Shown here: positions 7,909-15,673 of the stretch, in pieces
How positions within the stretch are numbered: the first letter of the stretch is position 1
How the letters are laid out: the number at the start of each line of letters is the position of its first letter
Assembly (NCBI GenBank): GCA_041494275.1
Contig: JBGQAM010000032.1
Coordinates: 1 to 19,259 of the forward strand
Reading direction: 5' to 3'
Origin: COMBO-56-21 sp041494275
GTDB taxonomy: Archaea > Thermoplasmatota > Thermoplasmata > UBA10834
Length of the DNA: 19,259 bases
Notes under the pieces: model-generated
Told to the model about the DNA's origin: nothing
Databases searched by the model: none
What the model saw: the letters and a program-made list of their open reading frames with translations, nothing else
Translations under genes and position numbers: made by a program

Positions 7909-7916
7909 TTTTATAG
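7909..7916 (+). promoter_or_regulatory. TATA box of the family 4 glycosyltransferase gene
   Basis: TTTTATAG is centred about 27 bp before the ATG at 7940. The gap between genes is 49 bp. No Shine-Dalgarno sequence lies next to the ATG, so a leaderless transcript is likely. Confidence 0.6.
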
Positions 7917-7939
7917 CCGCTCGGGGGATTCACTCGTCG

Positions 7940-9073
7940 ATGCCGTCGACTCTGATGCTGTTGTCGAACCCACACAGGCCAGACCCCAGAGTCCTGCTCG
8001 AGGCAAGGGCTCTGAGAAGCGCGGGATACGGCGTGCACCTCATAGCATGGGACAGAGAGGCTAGCAGAGCTCCCGAGGAGGACGAAGACGGAATCCACGT
8101 GATCAGGCTGGGACCCAAGTGCCCGTCGAGATCGGCAGGCAGGATACTGACTCGACTCCCAAGGTTCTGGGTGAGGGCGCTGGGGGCAAGCAAGGGCCTG
8201 GGATTCGAAATCGTGCACGCGCACGATTTCGACACGCTCCCGCTCGGGATGGCGATATCGAGGCTATCCGGAAGGCCGCTACTGTACGATGCCCACGAGT
8301 TGTACGCCAAGATGATCGAGAACGAGGTAGGACCGCTGTCACGGATCATATGGATGTGGGAGAGGAGATGCGCTAGAAGGGCCGAGGAGATAATCACCGT
8401 CAGCAACGCACTAGCCGAAGAGCTTTCCGTCGGAAGGAAGCATAGGGCGACTGTAGTAGCCACGAGTCAGGACCCATCCGTGATCGATGGAGCAGATGTC
8501 CGTGAGATCAGAGAAAAGTACGGGTTGAAGGGGTTCGTCGTGTCCTACCTCGGGTCTCTGGAGCCAGGTCGATTCGTGGAGGATTTCATCACCTCATTCA
8601 AACCCGAGGACAAGATCACTATGCTCATCGGTGGGAGCGGGACGTTGGAACCTCTGGTAGCGAAAGAGGCTCGGATCAATCAGGCCTTGAAGTTCATAGG
8701 GACGGTCGGTGCAGACGATGCTCTGAAGTTGACGTGGGCCAGTGACCTTGTCGTTGCCATGATGGATCCATCTAACCCCAACAACGTCATTGGAACCCCG
8801 GGCAAGATCATCAATGCCCTTGCGGTGGGTCGGCCTATGGTGACGACGGAGGGGCTCGACATTGCGAAGAAGGTGGAGGATGCGGGCTGCGGGATAGTGA
8901 TTCCTTACAGCAAGTCTGCATTTGTCGAAGCCGTGCTGAAGGCTGCCGCGGACCCAGGAACCCTGAAGAGCATGGGGCAAAAGGGACGCAAGCTGTATGA
9001 AAAGGAATACTCCTGGACAAGCTCCAAAGAGGAGCTTCTGAGGGTCTACAAGGCTCTGATTCGGCCGTCCTAG
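7940..9073 (+). CDS. Family 4 glycosyltransferase (GT-B fold)
   Basis: A 377-residue GT-B glycosyltransferase, probably adding a sugar to a lipid-linked glycan at the inner membrane face. The N-terminal domain shows SNPHRPDPRV (9-18), the IVHAHDFDTLP segment near 91-101 and DAHELY (117-122). The ITVSNALAEEL segment (152-162) closes it. The C-terminal donor-binding domain has SYLGSLEPGR (202-211), the IGGSG segment near 230-234 and GTPGKIINALAVGRPMV (285-301), the place where GT4 enzymes carry their E-x7-E region. The usual first Glu is not obvious here. The gene is transcribed from its own promoter and ends inside a palindrome (9071-9090). A perfect 12-bp inverted repeat lies within the coding region at 8205-8232. 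Donor and acceptor are unknown; the neighbours suggest the same glycan locus. Confidence 0.88.
   Translation: MPSTLMLLSNPHRPDPRVLLEARALRSAGYGVHLIAWDREASRAPEEDEDGIHVIRLGPKCPSRSAGRILTRLPRFWVRALGASKGLGFEIVHAHDFDTLPLGMAISRLSGRPLLYDAHELYAKMIENEVGPLSRIIWMWERRCARRAEEIITVSNALAEELSVGRKHRATVVATSQDPSVIDGADVREIREKYGLKGFVVSYLGSLEPGRFVEDFITSFKPEDKITMLIGGSGTLEPLVAKEARINQALKFIGTVGADDALKLTWASDLVVAMMDPSNPNNVIGTPGKIINALAVGRPMVTTEGLDIAKKVEDAGCGIVIPYSKSAFVEAVLKAAADPGTLKSMGQKGRKLYEKEYSWTSSKEELLRVYKALIRPS
8205..8232 (+). repeat. Perfect 12-bp inverted repeat inside the glycosyltransferase gene
   Basis: The arm TCGAAATCGTGC (8205-8216) and its exact reverse complement GCACGATTTCGA (8221-8232) are separated by ACGC. 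The repeat encodes the conserved His-Ala-His-Asp motif region. It could form a strong mRNA hairpin or cruciform. Whether it has a function is unknown. Confidence 0.75.
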
Positions 9074-9090
9074 GCCCACTTGTGGGCCTA
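9071..9090. repeat. Perfect palindrome at the end of the glycosyltransferase gene, next to the smc promoter
   Basis: The arms TAGGCCCAC (9071-9079) and GTGGGCCTA (9082-9090) flank TT. The first three bases are the stop codon of the glycosyltransferase gene. The palindrome ends about 4 bp before a TATA box. It is not followed by a T tract, so an operator for a dimeric regulator is as plausible as a terminator hairpin. Confidence 0.65.
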
Positions 9091-9094
9091 AGTA

Positions 9095-9102
9095 TTATAT
9101 AC
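9095..9102 (+). promoter_or_regulatory. Probable TATA box of the smc-scpA-scpB operon
   Basis: TTATATAC sits within a small inverted repeat (AGTAT-TAT-ATACT, 9091-9103). Transcription would start near 9122, giving a leader of about 105 bases. A second AT-rich element, TTTTATT at 9114-9120, could serve instead and would give a leader of about 86 bases. In contrast to the neighbouring genes, neither is placed for a leaderless start at 9227. Confidence 0.5.
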
Positions 9103-9150
9103 TCTGGAAGGCATTTTATTCCCCGTCCGACACATGTCAGACTTCATGGG

Positions 9151-9226
9151 ATGGGATGCAGAGAACAGCATTTGAGCTACGTTTCAATCACGCCACGTTT
9201 TCGCATCCCATTCGGAGTGGGATCGC
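9151..9226 (+). promoter_or_regulatory. smc 5' leader with two mutually exclusive hairpins around the ribosome-binding site
   Basis: ATGGGATGC (9151-9159) is exactly complementary to GCATCCCAT (9203-9211). The overlapping piece ATCCCAT (9205-9211) can instead pair with GTGGGAT (9217-9223; six Watson-Crick pairs and one wobble) around the loop TCGGA. The second hairpin covers the GGAG ribosome-binding core (9214-9217), 9 bases before the ATG at 9227, while the first leaves it free. The pairing is read from sequence; any regulatory role is inferred. Confidence 0.4.
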
Positions 9227-12200
9227 ATGTATCTAAAGGAGATCGAGCTCGAGAACTTCAAGTCTTTTGCGAGGAAGACCAGAATCCCCCTGTTGGAGGG
9301 CTACACAGCAGTAACGGGACCCAACGGCGCAGGGAAGTCGAACATCTCGGACGCCATCCTGTTCGTCCTTGGCCCGAAGAGCTCGAGGGTCATCAGGGCG
9401 GGGAAGCTCACTGACTTGATATTCAACGGCGGGAAGGACAAGAAGGCCGCGAAGGAGACGACCGTCAGTCTCGTCTTCGACAACACCGACCGCCTAATAC
9501 CGATCGATTCCGAGAAGGTCAAGCTCACCAGGGTCGTGCGCGTGTCCGACAACGTGGAGGGATACTATTCCTACTTCTACGTGAACGAACGGAAATCCTC
9601 CTTGGGTGAATTCGACAACCTCCTTGCGAACGCGCGCATAAGCGCGGACGGCTACAACTTCGTCCAGCAAGGAGACATCACCAGGATCACGGAGATGACC
9701 AATCTGGAGAGGAGGAGAATCCTGGACGACATCTCCGGCATAACGAAGTTCGACGAGGAAATCCAGAGTGCGGAGAAGGAGAAGCTATCGGCCGAGGAGA
9801 ACATCTCCAGGCTCAGCATCATTCTCGACGAGATAAAGAAGCAGATGAGGCAGCTCGACAACGACAGAGAAGGCGCACTGAAGTACAAGGACCTACACGA
9901 CAGGATGGTCTGCGCCCAGGCTTCCTTGGCGGTCAAGAGGAAGGAGTCAATAGACCGCGAGATATCCTCGCTCAACGAGCAGGTCATTAACTACACTGCA
10001 GACAAGGAGAAATCCGAAGCGAAGAGGCAGGAGCTGGCCAAGCAGCTCGATGAGATCTCGGCCGAGCTCACAGCGGTCGAAGCCGAGATCACTGAGAGAG
10101 GCGGCGAAGAGGCCAAGGAGATCAAGGACAAGATCGACAGTCTCAGGATAGAGATAGCACGCGCCAAGGATGCTGTCCTGAACTCGGATGAGATGGTGGT
10201 CTCCCTGAAGGAGGTCAAGACTGCCCAGAACGAAGACCTGAAGGCGGTCGACAAGGACCTGAGTGGACTCGCGGAGAAACTCAAGCCCGTCAAGGCAGTG
10301 TTCGAGGAGAAGTCCGAACTGCTCGAGAGCAAGCGCAAGGAACTCTCGAAGCACCAGGACGAGATATCGAAGTCCGATTCAGAGCTAAGCGACCTCCAGA
10401 AAGAGGCTCTCGGCCTATCGGTCGAAGTCACAACGAAGGAAGAGAAGCTGCACGCGCTCAACCTAGAGCAAGACCGGCTGAACGAGCGCATGTCCAGGTT
10501 GAAGATAGACATTGCGAACCTCGAGGAGACTAAGAAGACCTACGAGTTCGAGTTCAAGGACGCCGAGTGGTCCATCAAGGAGTTGAAGAGCGAGACAAAG
10601 ACCGCGACCCAAGGAACGAGGAAGCTCCAAGAAGAGTACCAGACCAAGAAGAACAAGGAGAAGAAGCTCCTCGAGCACTTCCAAGACCTGGAGAATGCGG
10701 TAAAGACCCTGACCAGAGAGTACAACCAGCTCAAGGCTGAGGCAGAGGCTGTGGACCAGGTCAGGAAGGGATACAACAACGCCGTCAGCACTGTTCTCGA
10801 GGCGAGGGACAAGGGCGCGATCAAAGGGATACACGGAACGATCGCCGAGCTGGCGGAGGTCGATGACGATTACGAGGCGGCGACGAATGTCGCTGCTGGC
10901 AACAGGATGCAATCCATCGTGGTCGACACGGACGCAGTCGCGTCGGAGTGCATCAGCTACCTCAAGAAGAACAAGATCGGACGAGCGACATTCCTTCCGC
11001 TCAACAGGATGGTCGACGGCAGACCGAGGGGGAAGGCCATACTGGCGGCCAAGAGCTCCCTTGGATTCGCGATCGACCTCGTCAAGTTCGACGAGAAGTA
11101 CAAAACCGCCTTCTGGTTCGTCTTCGGCGACACCGTCGTCGTCAAGAACCTGGATGAAGCAAGGAGGCTCATGGGCGGCGTGAGACTGGTCACGCTCGAG
11201 GGCGAGCTCGCTGAAGCCAGCGGCGCGATGGTCGGAGGCACACTCGACAAGAACTTGATGAAGTTCGGTGCCCCTTCCGAGAGCAAGATCGACAAGAAGG
11301 CCGCTGAACTGCGGGTGGCGGTGGAAGAATCGGAGAAGATCCAAGCCGAACTGGCCCAACTGAAGATCGATATCGCGCAGCTCGAAACCGCGATAAGGGA
11401 CGTCAACGCGAAGGACAGCGGGGAGAGCGTGAAGATCGGCTCGCTCGAGGCCAAGAGGAAGGAGTTCGAGCAGAAACTGACATCACTCGGAAACGAGCTC
11501 GACACCAAGAACAAAGAACTGGCAGAATCCCTGGACCTATTGGAGACGGCAAAGAAGGACCTGGACAACTTCCAGAGCGAGATCGACAAGACGAGGAAGA
11601 AGAAGGAGGCCAAGGACAAGAAGCTGCTCGAGGCCACGCCTCACGAACTGTCGAAACAGCTCAAACAGCTGGAAGCGGAAATCCTCGAACTCAACAACGA
11701 AGTCGCGAACCTGAACTCGGAGGTTCAGACGGTCACGAAGCAGATGGAGCTCGTCGAGGGCAGGAAGAACGAGCTGGTGGCTGGAATAGAGGCGACGAAC
11801 GCCAAGATCGAGGAACAGAAGTCCAAATCAAAGCAGAACTCCGGGAAGCAGGAGCAGATGGATACCGAGCTGAAAGCGCTTCAAAAGATGGAAAGATCGA
11901 TGGGCGACAAACTGAACTCGCTCAGGACCAAGCGCGATTCACTCTACAAGAAGAAGACCGATACTGATGGGAACATCGACAAGTTCACGACCAAGGTCCA
12001 GACGAGCTGCGACTTCGTCCTCAGCCTGCAGACCAAGGTGGCTGAGGCGGAGAAGAGACTCCAAGAATCAGAAACAGAGCTCGCTCAGTACTCGAATGTC
12101 AAGCTGCCCGATGAGATGCCTCCCATCGACGACCTCAAGGTCACCGTTGCCGAGTGCGAGAAGCAGATGTCGACCCTAGGAGCAGTCAATCTCAAGGCAA

Positions 12201-12829
12201 TAGACGAGTACGAGGACCGCAAGACGCGGTTCGAAGGACTCAAAGACGAGATCAGCCAGCTGGAGAAGCAGAAGAGCAACCTGATGAAGCTGGTCGCCGA
12301 GCTGAACGACAAGAAGAAGCTCGGGTTCAACAAGATATTCGTGGCAATAAACGAGAACTTCAAGAGGATGTTCGCGGAGCTGTCCAACGGCGGCGAGGCA
12401 GAGCTCCTTCTCGAGAACGAGGAAGACCCACTGTCAGCCGGCCTGATCATGAAGGCGAGGCCGAAGGACATGAAGGCGGTGCGGATGGAGGCGCTCTCGG
12501 GCGGACAGAAGAGCCTGACCGCGCTTGCGTTCATATTCGCCATCCAGGCCTACGAACCGTCGCCGTTCTACTTGCTCGACGAGGTCGACATGTTCTTGGA
12601 TGGCATCAACGCGGAGAATGTCGCCAAGGCCGTGAAGAGGAGCACGAAGAACGCTCAGTTCATCCAGATATCGCTCAGGAACATCACTCTGAAGGAAGCG
12701 GACCACATAGTCGGCGTGACGATGCAACGCGAGGGCGTCTCCGAGATAGTGATGAAACCAAACATCGGCGAGGGCGCGGACATCCCTGAGGAAGCGCCTG
12801 AGACGGAAGTGAAAGAGGAGGCCAGCTAG
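9227..12829 (+). CDS. smc: Chromosome segregation ATPase SMC
   Basis: A 1200-residue SMC, the usual full length. It forms a dimer that loops and condenses DNA with ScpA and ScpB. The N-terminal head has Walker A GPNGAGKSN (31-39) and the QQGD segment of the Q-loop. Two long charged coiled-coil arms flank a hinge at about 530-670, which ends in the conserved VTLEGELAEASGAMVGGT-type segment. The C-terminal head carries the ABC signature LSGGQ (1090-1094) and Walker B FYLLDE (Asp1118, catalytic Glu1119), followed by VDMFLD. The tail is acidic. The ATG at 9227 begins the canonical MYLKEIELENFKSF. The stop TAG directly abuts the scpA start, and an AGGAGG site for scpA lies inside the end of smc. 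The gene appears intact. Confidence 0.97.
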   Translation: MYLKEIELENFKSFARKTRIPLLEGYTAVTGPNGAGKSNISDAILFVLGPKSSRVIRAGKLTDLIFNGGKDKKAAKETTVSLVFDNTDRLIPIDSEKVKLTRVVRVSDNVEGYYSYFYVNERKSSLGEFDNLLANARISADGYNFVQQGDITRITEMTNLERRRILDDISGITKFDEEIQSAEKEKLSAEENISRLSIILDEIKKQMRQLDNDREGALKYKDLHDRMVCAQASLAVKRKESIDREISSLNEQVINYTADKEKSEAKRQELAKQLDEISAELTAVEAEITERGGEEAKEIKDKIDSLRIEIARAKDAVLNSDEMVVSLKEVKTAQNEDLKAVDKDLSGLAEKLKPVKAVFEEKSELLESKRKELSKHQDEISKSDSELSDLQKEALGLSVEVTTKEEKLHALNLEQDRLNERMSRLKIDIANLEETKKTYEFEFKDAEWSIKELKSETKTATQGTRKLQEEYQTKKNKEKKLLEHFQDLENAVKTLTREYNQLKAEAEAVDQVRKGYNNAVSTVLEARDKGAIKGIHGTIAELAEVDDDYEAATNVAAGNRMQSIVVDTDAVASECISYLKKNKIGRATFLPLNRMVDGRPRGKAILAAKSSLGFAIDLVKFDEKYKTAFWFVFGDTVVVKNLDEARRLMGGVRLVTLEGELAEASGAMVGGTLDKNLMKFGAPSESKIDKKAAELRVAVEESEKIQAELAQLKIDIAQLETAIRDVNAKDSGESVKIGSLEAKRKEFEQKLTSLGNELDTKNKELAESLDLLETAKKDLDNFQSEIDKTRKKKEAKDKKLLEATPHELSKQLKQLEAEILELNNEVANLNSEVQTVTKQMELVEGRKNELVAGIEATNAKIEEQKSKSKQNSGKQEQMDTELKALQKMERSMGDKLNSLRTKRDSLYKKKTDTDGNIDKFTTKVQTSCDFVLSLQTKVAEAEKRLQESETELAQYSNVKLPDEMPPIDDLKVTVAECEKQMSTLGAVNLKAIDEYEDRKTRFEGLKDEISQLEKQKSNLMKLVAELNDKKKLGFNKIFVAINENFKRMFAELSNGGEAELLLENEEDPLSAGLIMKARPKDMKAVRMEALSGGQKSLTALAFIFAIQAYEPSPFYLLDEVDMFLDGINAENVAKAVKRSTKNAQFIQISLRNITLKEADHIVGVTMQREGVSEIVMKPNIGEGADIPEEAPETEVKEEAS

Positions 12830-13762
12830 ATGAGCTTCACAAGCGAGTGCGGAGATGTCTTGAACCACCTGATGTTCCACAAGTCGATCATAGAGGACGA
12901 TGCGGCGCCTACAAGGGAGGGCAGGATCGAGCACTACCTCAAGATCGTCGAGGATATGCAGAGGGGGACGCTCTCCGCATCCGATGACCCGTTCGAGAGG
13001 AGCGTCGCCACTGTGTTCGAGCTTGTGGTGAACCAGCAGATGAACCCGTGGGACATCAACCTGATAGAATTCTCGAAGATGTATCTGGCTAGAGTTAGGA
13101 AGGCCAGCGAGCTGAACCTGATAATAGCTGGCAAGATAGTCTACATGGCATGGGAGATACTGAAGCTGCAGAGCGAGCAGGTACTCCAAAGGGTCGACAG
13201 GCCTGAGCAGGTCGAGATGATGTTCGACGGCTGGAACCCAGACAACCTGGACATATTCGTGGACCCGTTCGAGCTGGGTACCGGGGAAATGATGCTTCAT
13301 TCAGATGAGATGCCCATCGACGAGAAGGTCCGGCGAAAGGCGGACAGACCAGTCACCCTCATAGACCTCCTGGACGCCTTCGAAGAGGCGAAGAAGGAGA
13401 GCGACATAAGACAGGAACTCTCCAAGTTCATGCAGAAGTACCGCAGGCCCGAGTTCGACGACAAGGCGCACAAGGAGAACCTCGAGGAGGACATTGCCCT
13501 CGTCTGGGAGAGGATCCAAAAGTGTGGTCAAGGGTCAGTCCCGATAACCGACCTCTACGCAACTGGCAAGGAGGACCGAGTCAAGGTGTTCATTTCGATC
13601 CTATTCCTGGCGAGGATGGGGAAGATCCAGATCTGGCAGGAAAAGCTTCCCTACGGCGAGATATTCATGGAGCTCAAGGTCCCGTGGGATATCGCCCAGC
13701 TCGAGGACGCAACAACGGTGACAGCGACCGTTAAGATCGAAGAGGCCTCGGTGGTGAAGTGA
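12830..13762 (+). CDS. scpA: Segregation and condensation protein A (kleisin)
   Basis: The kleisin subunit that bridges the two SMC heads and binds ScpB. The 310 residues include the family segment ATVFELVVNQQMNPWDINLIEFS (about 60-82), equivalent to the 'L..LV..q.mdpwDIdl' core of ScpA. A helical region follows (NLIIAGKIVYMAWEILKL), then an acidic, variable middle and a C-terminal winged-helix segment (VFISILFLARMGKIQIWQEKLPYGEIFM). The ATG follows the smc stop with no gap and has an AGGAGG ribosome site at 12816-12821, so translation is coupled. It overlaps scpB by 4 bases. It is somewhat longer than bacterial ScpA (about 250 residues). Archaeal ScpA sequences are diverged, but operon position and motifs make the call firm. 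Confidence 0.92.
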   Translation: MSFTSECGDVLNHLMFHKSIIEDDAAPTREGRIEHYLKIVEDMQRGTLSASDDPFERSVATVFELVVNQQMNPWDINLIEFSKMYLARVRKASELNLIIAGKIVYMAWEILKLQSEQVLQRVDRPEQVEMMFDGWNPDNLDIFVDPFELGTGEMMLHSDEMPIDEKVRRKADRPVTLIDLLDAFEEAKKESDIRQELSKFMQKYRRPEFDDKAHKENLEEDIALVWERIQKCGQGSVPITDLYATGKEDRVKVFISILFLARMGKIQIWQEKLPYGEIFMELKVPWDIAQLEDATTVTATVKIEEASVVK

Positions 13763-14277
13763 AGAACGAGAGGATCGTCGAGGCTGAGCTTTTCTCGGCC
13801 GCGAAGCCGGTGACGGTGACCGACCTCCAGACGGCGTCGGGTCTCGACGTGAGGACGATCAGGTCCGCGCTGAAGAAGCTCATGGACGAGTACAACGAGG
13901 CGGACCGTGCCATGGAAATCGCCAAGATGGGCCCGCGGTACGCGATGCAGGTCAAGAAGGAGTTCAGGGAGCCCGCTGCGAGGCTGGCCGACCTCAAGAT
14001 TCCGAAGGATGTTCTCAAGACCGCGTCACTGATTGCCTACTACCAACCCGTCATGCAGAGCAAGATGTTCGACCTGGTCGGCAATAGGATCTACGATGAC
14101 GTAAAGGAGCTCATCGATCTAGGTCTGGTGAAAGCCAAGCCGAAGAGGAAGAGCGTCGAGCTTACTACCACAAAGAGATTCATCGAGACCTTCGGGATAG
14201 ACGCTAGATCAAGACAGGATGTGAAGGCGTGGCTCGAAGTGGAACTCACGAAGATGACTGGAAAGAAACCAGGGTAA
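13759..14277 (+). CDS. scpB: Segregation and condensation protein B
   Basis: The winged-helix partner of ScpA in the SMC complex; it binds the kleisin as a dimer. The 172-residue protein starts with ERIVEAELFSAAKPVTVTDL, the first winged helix common to ScpB (VEALLFAA..P.t...La). It continues through DVRTIRSALKKLMDEYN and the YAMQVKKEF strand segment. The second winged helix includes LKTASLIAYYQPVMQSKM, corresponding to the 'ETLaiIAYkqPitr.eie' motif. The C-terminal part (VELTTTKRFIETFGI) also matches. The start is GTG at 13759, sharing four bases with the scpA stop (GTGA). It is the last gene of the operon. Confidence 0.93.
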   Translation: MKNERIVEAELFSAAKPVTVTDLQTASGLDVRTIRSALKKLMDEYNEADRAMEIAKMGPRYAMQVKKEFREPAARLADLKIPKDVLKTASLIAYYQPVMQSKMFDLVGNRIYDDVKELIDLGLVKAKPKRKSVELTTTKRFIETFGIDARSRQDVKAWLEVELTKMTGKKPG

Positions 14278-14320
14278 ACACCCTCGCCAGAGCATAGTCC
14301 CGCGCCCGAGCCATACGCAA

Positions 14321-14330
14321 AGGTTTAAGT
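14321..14330 (+). promoter_or_regulatory. Probable promoter element of the LSm gene
   Basis: AGGTTTAAGT with the preceding AA resembles a BRE plus TATA box. Transcription would start near 14351-14354, about 10 bases before the ATG at 14363. The short leader then contains GTGAT (14354-14358), a partial Shine-Dalgarno match. Confidence 0.45.
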
Positions 14331-14362
14331 GAGATGTCCGCATTGACAATGACGTGATTTGA

Positions 14363-14578
14363 ATGGTGATGCCTCTAAGTCTGTTGGAGAAATCCATGAA
14401 CAAGAAGGTCTCTTTGCTGCTGAAGGACAGCAGACACCTTGTGGGCACACTCGCCGGTTTCGACGACTATCTGAACATGGTTCTTGAGGACACGGAGGAG
14501 ACGAACGGCGACAACGTGAAGCGTTTGGGGACCGTAATCCTCCGAGGGAACAACGTAGTGAGCATATCCCCGATGTAG
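14363..14578 (+). CDS. Sm-like archaeal RNA-binding protein (LSm/SmAP)
   Basis: A 71-residue Sm-fold protein that assembles into a ring and binds U-rich RNA. It starts with LSLLEKSMNKKV, which resembles the 'L..l..slnk.V' N-terminal helix. The Sm1 motif follows (VSLLLKDSRHLVGTLAGFDDYLNMVLED, about 16-43), then Sm2 with LGTVILRGNNVVSIS (about 55-69), where RGNNV is the conserved loop. The length is typical. Three possible starts lie close together (ATG 14363, GTG 14366, ATG 14369); the first is chosen because of the short leader with GTGAT. In many archaea this gene is followed by ribosomal protein L37e. Here no such gene follows, and the next gene is an unrelated nucleotidyltransferase with its own promoter. 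Confidence 0.95.
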   Translation: MVMPLSLLEKSMNKKVSLLLKDSRHLVGTLAGFDDYLNMVLEDTEETNGDNVKRLGTVILRGNNVVSISPM

Positions 14579-14650
14579 GTCAGAATTTGACTGCACTCGC
14601 TCATTCACCAGTCTAGGCGCTGATGGGTCCGGAGCCACTGCTCAAGATGC

Positions 14651-14658
14651 TTTTATAC
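14651..14658 (+). promoter_or_regulatory. TATA box of the nucleotidyltransferase-membrane protein operon
   Basis: TTTTATAC is centred about 27 bp before the GTG at 14682, the same spacing as at the other leaderless genes here. No ribosome site is seen before the GTG. This supports the GTG as the true start. Confidence 0.6.
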
Positions 14659-14681
14659 ATTCGAATAACATCCCGAGTGCC

Positions 14682-15665
14682 GTGAAGGCAGTCTTGCTGG
14701 TCGGAGGCCAGGGAACGCGACTGAGGCCATTGACATACCGCATTCCGAAGCCGCTCATCCCGGTCATGGGCAAACCTCTGATAATGCATGTGATAGACTC
14801 GATGCCTGCCGAGATCGATGAAATCATCATCCCCGTGAGCTACAAGAAGGAGATGATGGAGGAGTATCTCCTCAAGAACAGGCCGAAACGCAGAATCACG
14901 CTCGTTGATGAGCCTGAACCGATGGGCACAGGCGGAGCTGTCAAGAACGTCGAGAAGTACCTCGACGGCCCGTTCCTGGTCATAAACGGAGACAGCATCT
15001 CCTCTCTCGACATCGCCAAATTCATCAGGTTCCACAGGCAGAAGAAGGCATTCGCTTCCATATCGCTCTGGCCAGTGAACGATCCGACTCCGTATGGCAT
15101 CGTGGACCTCGCCAGGGACAATCGGATTCGGAGATTCCAGGAGAAGCCGGAGAAGGAGGAAGCTTTCTCGAACCTGATCAATGCTGGTGCGTACGCACTC
15201 GAGCACGAGGTCCTTGACCACATTGGAAAAGGTTTCGTATCGATGGAGCGAGAGGTCTTCCCGAAAATCCTGGACAGGGGAATGTACGGGATGCAATTCG
15301 ACGGTTACTGGATTGATTGCGGTCGAAGAGAGAACTTGCTGGAGGCGTTCTGGACTCTTATGGGCAGAAACGCAAGGGACATAGACAAGAAGTGCGTGCT
15401 GGAGGGAGCTGAACTCCGGGCTCCGGTGGTCGTCAGGCAGGATGCCGTCGTTGCTGGCGCGACGGTTGGTCCTCATGCATACATCTCCGAAAGAGCTGTA
15501 ATCGGGATTAGATCCAGGGTGGAGAGATCAGTCATCCTGGAAGACGCGAGAGTGGGCGCACGATGCCAGATCAAAAATTCCATAGTAGATGTGGGCGTTA
15601 CCGTACCGGATGGGGCTGTCGTCGAATCTGAAATCCTCAGCATCGCCAAGGCAACGGAACCATAG
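14682..15665 (+). CDS. Sugar-1-phosphate nucleotidyltransferase with beta-helix C-terminus (GDP-mannose pyrophosphorylase-like)
   Basis: Joins a nucleoside triphosphate and a sugar-1-phosphate to give an activated sugar. The 327 residues begin with the GGQGTRLRPLT signature (8-18) and IPKPLIPVMGKPL. DEPEPMGTGGAV (76-87), the INGDS metal site, YGIVDLA, the FQEKPE segment and NAGAYALE follow, ending the catalytic domain with DGYWIDCG. A C-terminal region with hexapeptide-like repeats (VVRQDAVV, VGPHAYI, IGIRSRV, VGARCQI, VDVGVTV) forms a left-handed beta helix. This architecture is shared by archaeal mannose-1-phosphate guanylyltransferases and glucose-1-phosphate thymidylyl/uridylyltransferase relatives, so the exact sugar and nucleotide are open. 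The start is GTG at the expected transcription start. A small membrane protein gene follows after 8 bp. Confidence 0.88.
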   Translation: MKAVLLVGGQGTRLRPLTYRIPKPLIPVMGKPLIMHVIDSMPAEIDEIIIPVSYKKEMMEEYLLKNRPKRRITLVDEPEPMGTGGAVKNVEKYLDGPFLVINGDSISSLDIAKFIRFHRQKKAFASISLWPVNDPTPYGIVDLARDNRIRRFQEKPEKEEAFSNLINAGAYALEHEVLDHIGKGFVSMEREVFPKILDRGMYGMQFDGYWIDCGRRENLLEAFWTLMGRNARDIDKKCVLEGAELRAPVVVRQDAVVAGATVGPHAYISERAVIGIRSRVERSVILEDARVGARCQIKNSIVDVGVTVPDGAVVESEILSIAKATEP

Positions 15666-15673
15666 GTGTCCCG

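Noticed and set aside
9082..9414. Open frame of 110 codons running into the start of smc
   Set aside because: It starts in the intergenic palindrome and continues out of frame through the conserved SMC head coding region, with no homology features.
10463..11359. Minus-strand open frame of 298 codons within smc
   Set aside because: It is the antisense of the coiled-coil and hinge coding sequence; its low-complexity Leu-rich product mirrors the Glu/Lys-rich SMC codons.
12434..13300. Minus-strand open frame of 288 codons across the smc-scpA junction
   Set aside because: It is antisense to two well-supported genes with no family motif and no promoter.
14271..14284. Short hairpin AGGGT-AAAC-ACCCT over the scpB stop codon as a terminator
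   Set aside because: The stem is only five pairs with no following T tract, which is too weak to call.
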